11,108 nt of DNA. Origin: Candidatus Brocadiia bacterium. Lineage in GTDB: Bacteria; Planctomycetota; PUPC01; DSUN01. The notes under the pieces are model-generated. The model was not told the origin of the DNA. It saw only the letters and a list, made by a program, of their open reading frames with translations, and did no database searches. Below, in pieces: positions 6,539 to 11,108 of the stretch (within the stretch, counting starts at the first letter, position 1; every line of letters begins with the position of its first letter). The stretch spans positions 1-11,108 of the forward strand of contig JADHXT010000082.1 of assembly GCA_016782825.1 (NCBI GenBank). The letters run 5' to 3'. Both the position numbers and the translations under genes were made by a program.

Positions 6539-6928
6539 GTGGCCGTACTCAGCACGGGCATCGACATCGTGGAGATTGACCACCTGACGCAGGTGATCGA
6601 GCGTCGCGGTGCGCGCTTCGTGCAGCGGGTGTTCACGGCGGCCGAGCGCGCCTACTGCGACGGCCGGCCCTGTCCGCCCATGCACTACGCCGGGCGATTC
6701 GCCGTGAAGGAGGCCGTGCTGAAGGCCATCCGCACGGGGATGATCAAGGGCCTGTCGTGGCACGACATCGAGGTGGAGATCGGCCCCCTGGGCGAGCCGT
6801 CGGTGCGCCTGAGCGGCGGCGCGGCCCAACGCGCCGAGGAAATGGGCATCACGGCGGTGCACGTGTCGATATCGCACACCGAACAGTACGCCGTGGCCAG
6901 CGCGGTGGCCGATGGAGGCACCCCGTGA
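6539..6928 (+). CDS. acpS: Holo-[acyl-carrier-protein] synthase
   Basis: 129 aa, the normal size for AcpS. This enzyme transfers 4'-phosphopantetheine from coenzyme A to the serine of acyl carrier protein and so activates it for fatty-acid synthesis. All the family marks are present: GIDIVEID near the start (metal-binding Asp9), FTAAERAYC (32-40), GRFAVKEAVLKA with Glu58 and Lys62 (52-63), and HVSISHTEQYAVASAV at the end. The GTG start follows AGG at 6531-6533 and lies 10 bases after the upstream stop. Its last four bases (GTGA) overlap the start of the fabG-like gene, so the two are translationally coupled. No truncation or odd residue was noticed. Confidence 0.95.
   Translation: MAVLSTGIDIVEIDHLTQVIERRGARFVQRVFTAAERAYCDGRPCPPMHYAGRFAVKEAVLKAIRTGMIKGLSWHDIEVEIGPLGEPSVRLSGGAAQRAEEMGITAVHVSISHTEQYAVASAVADGGTP
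6914..6918 (+). promoter_or_regulatory. Ribosome binding site for the FabG-type gene
   Basis: GGAGG inside the 3' end of acpS, 6 bases before the GTG at 6925. It decides this start over longer upstream extensions of the same frame. Confidence 0.75.
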
Positions 6929-7668
6929 GCCTGGAAGGCCGGATCGCACTCGTCACGGGCGGCAGCCGCGGCATCGGCCGCGCGATCGCCGAGGCCCTGG
7001 GCGGCGCCGGCGCCACCGTGGTGGTGAACTACCGCGAGCGCGCCGACGCCGCCGACGACGTGGTGCAGCAGATCGCCGCCACCGGTGCCGCCGCCGTCGC
7101 CGTGCAGGCCGACGTGAGCGACGCCGAGCAGGTGAAGGCCATGTTTGCCCAAGTGAAGCAGCAGCAGGGCGCACTCCACATTTTGGTGAACAACGCAGGC
7201 ATCGTGCGCAACAACTTCCTGGCCTTCATGAAGGAGGAGCAGTGGGACGAGGTGCTCGACACCTCGCTCAAGGGCGCCTTCCTGTGCACCAAGGCGGCCT
7301 CGCGCCTGATGACCCGAGCCAAGTGGGGGCGGATCATTAACATCTCGTCCGACGCCGCGCTCCTGGGCGACATGCAGCGGGCCAACTACTGCGCCGCCAA
7401 AGCCGGCCTTCTCGGCCTCACCCGCGCCACCGCTCGCGAGCTGGCGCCCTACGGCATCACGGCCAACGCCATCGCCCCCGGCATCGTGGAGACCGACTTG
7501 CTGAGTGGCCTCTCCGAGCAGAAACGCCAAGCCATGCTCGGCCTCATCCCGCTCGCACGCGTCGGGCTGCCCGCCGACGTGGCGCCGCTCGCGCTCTTCC
7601 TGGCCGGCGACGGCGCCAGCTACATCACCGGCCAGGTCTTCTGCGTGGACGGCGGCCTCAACCTCTAG
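6925..7668 (+). CDS. fabG: 3-oxoacyl-[acyl-carrier-protein] reductase (FabG-type SDR)
   Basis: 247 aa, the classic short-chain dehydrogenase length. FabG reduces 3-oxoacyl-ACP to 3-hydroxyacyl-ACP with NADPH in the fatty-acid elongation cycle. The Rossmann motif TGGSRGIG is at 11-18, NNAG at 89-92, and the catalytic Ser142, Tyr155 and Lys159 are in ISSDAALLG...NYCAAKAG. The C-terminus has IAPGIVETDLL and the usual ITGQVFCVDGGLNL ending. Arg14 after TGGS and the basic NYRER segment favour NADPH. The fourth tetrad position, normally Asn in a TNL-type context, is Ser114 here (DTSLKG). The coupled acpS supports a fatty-acid role, but SDRs of this class also act on other ketones, so the substrate is inferred. 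It overlaps acpS by four bases and ends 7 bases before the next gene. Confidence 0.88.
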   Translation: MSLEGRIALVTGGSRGIGRAIAEALGGAGATVVVNYRERADAADDVVQQIAATGAAAVAVQADVSDAEQVKAMFAQVKQQQGALHILVNNAGIVRNNFLAFMKEEQWDEVLDTSLKGAFLCTKAASRLMTRAKWGRIINISSDAALLGDMQRANYCAAKAGLLGLTRATARELAPYGITANAIAPGIVETDLLSGLSEQKRQAMLGLIPLARVGLPADVAPLALFLAGDGASYITGQVFCVDGGLNL

Positions 7669-7670
7669 GA
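7667..7670 (+). promoter_or_regulatory. Ribosome binding site for the RDD protein gene
   Basis: AGGA overlaps the fabG stop codon and lies 5 bases before the GTG at 7676. It selects this start, after which a signal peptide follows immediately. Confidence 0.6.
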
Positions 7671-7675
7671 ACATC

Positions 7676-9220
7676 GTGCGTCTTCACCCTTTCTTCACCG
7701 TGTGTTGCACCGTTCTTGCCATGTTGGGCACCGCGTCCGCAGAGCCCGACCTGGTGGACAAGCTGCTGGCGCGCTACACCTCGGCCAAAGCGGCCGCAGG
7801 CCCCGACGCTCTCCACCTTCTGTTTCTGGCGCGGACGGAGCACGACGCGCGCAGCGAATCGTACTACTACCGCTATGCTCCTGGCAAGGGCTGGAAGGCG
7901 CTGGACACCTTCGACGGCCACTCGGACCTCGCCGTCTTCGGCGGAGCGCTCTACGTCTTCCGCCCCGACAACTACACGGTATACAGCGAGGACGACTGGC
8001 GGCCGGCGGAGTGGCCCCTGTCCTGGGCGCCGAGCTCCGCGTGTGGGGTAGGGGAGCAGTTGTGGGTGTTCGGCAGCCGAAGCGTGGCGGGCAAACATCG
8101 CGTTCGGCTGGCCACGTTCGACGCGCCGGGGAAGGACGAGATCGCGCGCGCACCCGTGGAGCATCCGCTGCGCCTCGACCTGCCAAAGCGGGCGTACGAC
8201 ATCTGCGCCGTGACGGAAGGCAGGGCCGCGCGCGTGCTCTGGCACCAGCAGGCGGCGGCGGCCGGCGCCAACGAGGTGTGGATGGCCACGTGCGATGGCG
8301 AGCGCTGGAGCGAGCCGACGCAGGTTCCCGTGCCGTACGCGCACAGCGATTTCGCTGCGGCAGTCCACGAGGGCAAGCTGTGGGTCTTCTGCAAGGAACG
8401 GGGCCACGGGATCACCGCCGAGCGTCCGCTGCGCTTCATCACGTGGCAGAGCGGGCAGTGGGACGCCGATGGCGGCGTGGTCTCCGACGCCACCGACGCC
8501 CACATGGACTGGACGTTCGACATCGATGCCGAGGCCTTCGGCGACACGCTGTTCGTCTTCCGTGCGTGCCGTCACAGCGTGATGGCACACCCGTGGCGGG
8601 GCGGGCAATGGCTGCCGCCCGACGTCGTGTTGCGCGTGCCGTCGTGGGCGTCGTATGTCGTGTGGTGGACGCTGGCGAACGGCTTGGCCTGCCTCGCGTT
8701 GCTGCCGGTCGTCACGTGGCTGGCCTACCGCGTGCGGCGCCAGCAGAAGCAAGCCGTGTTCGCCGATGGCCGGACGCTCATGGTGGCCACGTGGTCGCGG
8801 CGGGTGGCGGCGCTGCTGCTGGATTTCTTCATCACCGAGTTCATCTGGCTGGGTGTGGCCATGATCGTGTCGGTGGGCGAGGGCGAAGGCACGCAGGAGC
8901 TTGCCGATCTGCCGGCCATGGTGGCTTTGCACGTGGTGGTCTACTTCGCCTACTTCTTTTTCGGCGAGCGCGCCAGCGGGCAGACGGTGGGCAAGCGGCT
9001 GCTGAGCATCGCCGTCATCAGCCATACCGGCACGCGAGCGTCGCGGCGGAGCATCCTCATCCGCAACTTGTTGCGGCCCTGGCTGCCGCTCGTCCCCGTG
9101 GCCTACGTGGTGGGCTCGATCGTGCTGTTTGCCACGTCGGCTCGGCAGCGCGTGGGCGACCTCCTGGCGGGCACCATCGTGGTGGACGTGCCGCGGGCCC
9201 ACGCCCCGCGGACCCGGTGA
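7676..9220 (+). CDS. Signal-peptide protein with propeller-like ectodomain and C-terminal RDD membrane domain
   Basis: 514 aa. Residues 1-22 are a signal peptide (FFTVCCTVLAMLGTASA, likely cut after ASA). Residues ~25-320 contain repeated strand units with a recurring 'LxVF/LWVF' motif: ALYVFRPDN (91), LWVFGSR (129), LWVFCKE (235), TLFVFRACR (291), each near Trp-containing segments such as GEQLW, GERWSEP and SGQW. This suggests a beta-propeller-like or Kelch-like extracytoplasmic domain; the fold is inferred. A membrane segment at ~328-350 follows, then basic YRVRRQQK. Residues ~370-505 are an RDD domain: WSRRVAALLLDFF (Arg and Asp), further membrane helices at ~376-399, 411-429 and 466-487, SGQTVGKRLL (434-443), RNLLRPWLP and RVGDLLAGTIVVDV. 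RDD proteins are membrane proteins of mostly unknown function, some linked to ion exchange. It is the last gene of the five-gene unit, 7 bases after fabG. What the ectodomain binds is unknown. Confidence 0.85.
   Translation: MRLHPFFTVCCTVLAMLGTASAEPDLVDKLLARYTSAKAAAGPDALHLLFLARTEHDARSESYYYRYAPGKGWKALDTFDGHSDLAVFGGALYVFRPDNYTVYSEDDWRPAEWPLSWAPSSACGVGEQLWVFGSRSVAGKHRVRLATFDAPGKDEIARAPVEHPLRLDLPKRAYDICAVTEGRAARVLWHQQAAAAGANEVWMATCDGERWSEPTQVPVPYAHSDFAAAVHEGKLWVFCKERGHGITAERPLRFITWQSGQWDADGGVVSDATDAHMDWTFDIDAEAFGDTLFVFRACRHSVMAHPWRGGQWLPPDVVLRVPSWASYVVWWTLANGLACLALLPVVTWLAYRVRRQQKQAVFADGRTLMVATWSRRVAALLLDFFITEFIWLGVAMIVSVGEGEGTQELADLPAMVALHVVVYFAYFFFGERASGQTVGKRLLSIAVISHTGTRASRRSILIRNLLRPWLPLVPVAYVVGSIVLFATSARQRVGDLLAGTIVVDVPRAHAPRTR
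9191..9211 (+). terminator. Possible transcription-ending hairpin at the end of the RDD gene
   Basis: A perfect 7-base-pair stem, CCGCGGG (9191-9197) with CCCGCGG (9205-9211), and a 7-base loop. It lies just before the stop codon. No T-run follows, so it is not a standard intrinsic terminator and may simply be GC-rich coding sequence. Confidence 0.25.
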
Positions 9221-9246
9221 GAGCGGCACTCGTGGGCGGCGACCAC

Positions 9247-9274
9247 TTGACATCGCGAGCGGGCGGAGTACACT
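9247..9274 (+). promoter_or_regulatory. Sigma70-type promoter for the FHA-PP2C gene
   Basis: A perfect -35 TTGACA (9247-9252), a 16-base spacer, then TACACT (9269-9274, 4/6). Transcription would start near 9281, giving a leader of about 70 bases before the GTG at 9352. It indicates that this gene is expressed separately from the upstream unit. Confidence 0.65.
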
Positions 9275-9351
9275 AGGACTTCAAGAGCCGTTCGCTTGCC
9301 GCCGGGAGGTCCGGCCCAAGCGGCGGCGAGGCCACGTGATGGGGCAGTAGC

Positions 9352-11001
9352 GTGATCGAACGGGGAGACTACCTCGAGCTGAACACGCCCGGACGCCCGG
9401 CCAGCACGTTCCCCTTGCGCAAGGCACGTGTGCTGATCGGCCGCAGCAGCGATTCGGACATCCGCCTGGGCGGCGGCTACGTGTCGCGGCGCCACGCGCG
9501 TCTGGAGCGCAGCAGCCGCCAGGGCTGGCGGATCATCGATCTCGGCAGCGCCAACGGCGCCTTCGTCAACGGCCGGCGCACCGATCTAGCCGCGCTCAAT
9601 GACGGCGACGTGGTGGGCATCGGCTCTCATCGGCTCGTGCTGCACTGCGCCCCGCCCCAGGCCGATCTCGAATCGTCCACCATCAATGGGCCCGAGATCA
9701 TCCCTGCCGATGCCACGCTCATGGAGGCCGACCGCAGGACCCTGTCGCCTGGACGCATGATCCCGGCGCGGTTGTTCACCGAGCTGCACCAGGCCAGCCG
9801 ACGCCTGAGCCGGGCCGCCGACATCTCCGCGCTGCTCTCCATTCTCGGCAATGAGTTTCTCTCGCTCCTTCGCCCTTTGCGTATCGCTGTGGGACGCGAA
9901 GACGGCCCCAAGTGCGTGTGGCCCGTGGTGATCGGCCGCGATGGCGCCCCCGCCGATTCGACGGACCTCACCGAGCGTCTCGCCCCTCGCATGGAATCGC
10001 TCGAAGGCAGCATCGCCGTGAGCCTCGAGGAGCTGGCGGCTCAGGAGGCCGTCGAGAAAGACAGGTCGACAGAGGTCGAGACATTTCTGTTCCCCATCAA
10101 GGCCGGCGACCGGCGGCTGGGCCACGTGTTCGTGGAACTCGAGCGCACGGGGCGCAAGGTGCCCGATGAGACCACGCAGTTCCTCTCGCTGCTCGCGCGA
10201 CAGGCGGCGCTGATCTGGGAGAATCTGGAGTTCGGCCTGTCGCGAGCCGCGGCGGACGAGCTGCACCACGAGATGAGCGCGGCACGGCAGATCCAGCTTC
10301 GCCTTTTTCCGAGCAGCCGCACTCTCGACCCTGGCCTCCAACTGGCGGCAGAGAACATGCCCGCCCTCGCCGTGAGCGGCGACTACTACGACTTCCAGCT
10401 CGTGGAGCCCGGCCGCGTGCTGTTCATCCTGGCCGACGTCATGGGCCATGGCCTGCCGGCCGCGCTGCTCATGGCCTGCGTGCAAGCCGTGTTTCGCACC
10501 GGCGTGCGGGCCGGATGGACCCTGGGCGAGCTCGACGGGCACATCCACCACGTGGTGTCGTCGTCGGGCGACGGCGAGGCATTCGTGGTGGGGATCCTCG
10601 GGCTGTGCGACTTGCGGGAGCATCAGGTCACCCTGCTTTCCGCCGGCCATCCGTGGCCCTCAATCTGGTCGGGCGACAGCCCCATCGAGCGCACCGAGGA
10701 GGCCTACACGTTCCCATGGGGCTTCTTCGCGCCTCGTGAGGGCACGCCGCGCACGTTTCCTCTCGCCGCAGGCGACTGGTCGATCGTGGCCTACACGGAC
10801 GGCGTGTCCGACAGCGTGGGGCCCGACGGCCAGCCCTATGGCGACGGCCGCGTGAACCAGCTTCACCATCGCCATCGCAGAAAGCCGGCCGACGAGCTGT
10901 GTGAGGAAATCCTCAGCGACGTGCTGAGCGCCAGCGATGATTCCTCGCCGCAGGAGGACGACATCACCCTCCTCGTGCTCCGCGGGGCCGCGCGGGCGTA
11001 G
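9352..11001 (+). CDS. FHA - GAF-like - PP2C (SpoIIE/RsbU-type) serine phosphatase
   Basis: 549 aa, cytosolic, with no membrane segment. Residues ~5-98 are a forkhead-associated domain that binds phosphothreonine peptides: IGRSSDSDIRL (Gly30-Arg31), SRRHARL (Ser45, His48) and SANGAFVNG. Residues ~140-295 look like a GAF-type sensor, ending in a helix (LLARQAALIWENLE) that leads into the phosphatase; this call is weaker. Residues ~305-545 are a PP2C phosphatase of the SpoIIE/RsbU kind: ARQIQLRLFP, SGDYYD (metal Asp344 and Asp347), LADVMGHG (Asp362), AGHPWP, YTDGVSD (Asp483) and EDDITLLVL (Asp536/537). All metal-binding acids are present, so it should be active. Relatives dephosphorylate anti-anti-sigma factors or other Ser/Thr-phosphorylated partners. 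No STAS protein, anti-sigma kinase or Ser/Thr kinase is visible nearby. The GTG start follows a weak GGGG (9341-9344); the FHA domain begins at once, so no longer start is needed. Confidence 0.92.
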   Translation: MIERGDYLELNTPGRPASTFPLRKARVLIGRSSDSDIRLGGGYVSRRHARLERSSRQGWRIIDLGSANGAFVNGRRTDLAALNDGDVVGIGSHRLVLHCAPPQADLESSTINGPEIIPADATLMEADRRTLSPGRMIPARLFTELHQASRRLSRAADISALLSILGNEFLSLLRPLRIAVGREDGPKCVWPVVIGRDGAPADSTDLTERLAPRMESLEGSIAVSLEELAAQEAVEKDRSTEVETFLFPIKAGDRRLGHVFVELERTGRKVPDETTQFLSLLARQAALIWENLEFGLSRAAADELHHEMSAARQIQLRLFPSSRTLDPGLQLAAENMPALAVSGDYYDFQLVEPGRVLFILADVMGHGLPAALLMACVQAVFRTGVRAGWTLGELDGHIHHVVSSSGDGEAFVVGILGLCDLREHQVTLLSAGHPWPSIWSGDSPIERTEEAYTFPWGFFAPREGTPRTFPLAAGDWSIVAYTDGVSDSVGPDGQPYGDGRVNQLHHRHRRKPADELCEEILSDVLSASDDSSPQEDDITLLVLRGAARA

Positions 11002-11008
11002 CGGCCCC
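10984..11008 (+). terminator. GC-rich hairpin at the end of the phosphatase gene, possible terminator
   Basis: A perfect 8-base-pair stem, GGGGCCGC (10984-10991) with GCGGCCCC (11001-11008), and a 9-base loop that contains most of the stop codon. No T-run follows, so intrinsic termination would be weak. Its place exactly at the gene end, before a new promoter, still makes a transcription-ending role plausible. Confidence 0.4.
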
Positions 11009-11013
11009 CTGGG

Positions 11014-11042
11014 TTGCGGCGCACCGTGCTCTCTGTCATAAT
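11014..11042 (+). promoter_or_regulatory. Probable promoter with extended -10 for the gene at the right edge
   Basis: CATAAT (11037-11042, 5/6) is preceded by TG one base upstream, making an extended -10. TTGCGG (11014-11019, 3/6) lies 17 bases before it. The predicted start is near 11049. Confidence 0.5.
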
Positions 11043-11089
11043 ACGGTTTCGCCATCCCATCCCATCCTGCATCCGTGGAGACGCTTCCC

Positions 11090-11108
11090 ATGACCGGTGC
11101 CGATCTGC
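11090..11108 (+). CDS. Start of an unidentified gene, cut by the window edge
   Basis: An ATG at 11090 opens a frame reading M-T-G-A-D-L before the window ends. GGAG (11077-11080) lies 9 bases upstream and a promoter-like sequence ends at 11042, so a real gene start is likely. Six residues are too few to name a product. Confidence 0.5.

Noticed and set aside
6757..6924. An N-terminal extension of the FabG-type protein into acpS
   Set aside because: The extra residues are Arg/Gly-rich shadow translation of acpS. The SDR family starts right after the GTG at 6925, which has a GGAGG at the right distance.
7669..7678. An identical 10-base GAACATCGTG at the starts of two genes (2093-2102 and 7669-7678), considered as a regulatory motif
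   Set aside because: It is made of the end of the ribosome binding site, a short spacer and a GTG start. Two occurrences are too few to claim more than chance or a preferred start context.

Overview
This is GC-rich, gene-dense bacterial chromosomal DNA. The gene families point towards the Planctomycetota/Lentisphaerota/Verrucomicrobiota neighbourhood or a related candidate phylum. The evidence is a pair of secreted proteins carrying the pseudopilin-like helix and 'NVMFFDSHVE' ending (a relative of the H-X9-DG families expanded in those phyla), an FHA-PP2C phosphatase, a HPS-RraA fusion and an McsA-like protein. This placement is an inference; no rRNA or other marker gene is present. GTG is the commonest start codon here. 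No tRNA, rRNA, CRISPR array, insertion sequence or phage gene was found.

Layout. (1) Minus strand, 1836 down to 1: a three-gene unit read leftwards from a near-consensus promoter (1914-1886). It holds a QueD-type 6-carboxytetrahydropterin synthase, a fused 3-hexulose-6-phosphate synthase/RraA-like protein, and the first 26 codons of an McsA-like zinc protein cut by the window edge. (2) 1837-2099: a divergent control region with one good promoter for each direction. (3) Plus strand, 2100-9220: five tightly packed genes (gaps of 28, 10, -4 and 7 bases), probably one operon. They are two tandem paralogous secreted proteins (739 and 726 aa) with a DUF3352-like body and a pseudopilin-like C-terminal module, holo-ACP synthase AcpS, a FabG-type reductase, and a signal-peptide-bearing protein that ends in an RDD membrane domain. 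(4) 9221-9351: a spacer with its own promoter (TTGACA/TACACT), then a FHA-GAF-like-PP2C (SpoIIE/RsbU-type) phosphatase, 9352-11001. (5) 11002-11108: a hairpin, an extended -10 promoter and the first codons of another gene.

How the parts may work together. AcpS and FabG are standard fatty-acid synthesis enzymes and are translationally coupled. Their co-transcription with two envelope proteins and an RDD membrane protein suggests a cell-envelope transcription unit, but no specific shared pathway can be read from the sequence. The minus-strand unit mixes pterin/queuosine chemistry, formaldehyde/ribulose-monophosphate chemistry and a protein-quality-control factor, with no obvious single role. 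The strongest lead for something undescribed is the tandem pair at 2100-6528. Each has a Sec signal peptide and a large exported domain, and each carries the pseudopilin helix internally, where prepilin peptidase could not process it in the normal way.
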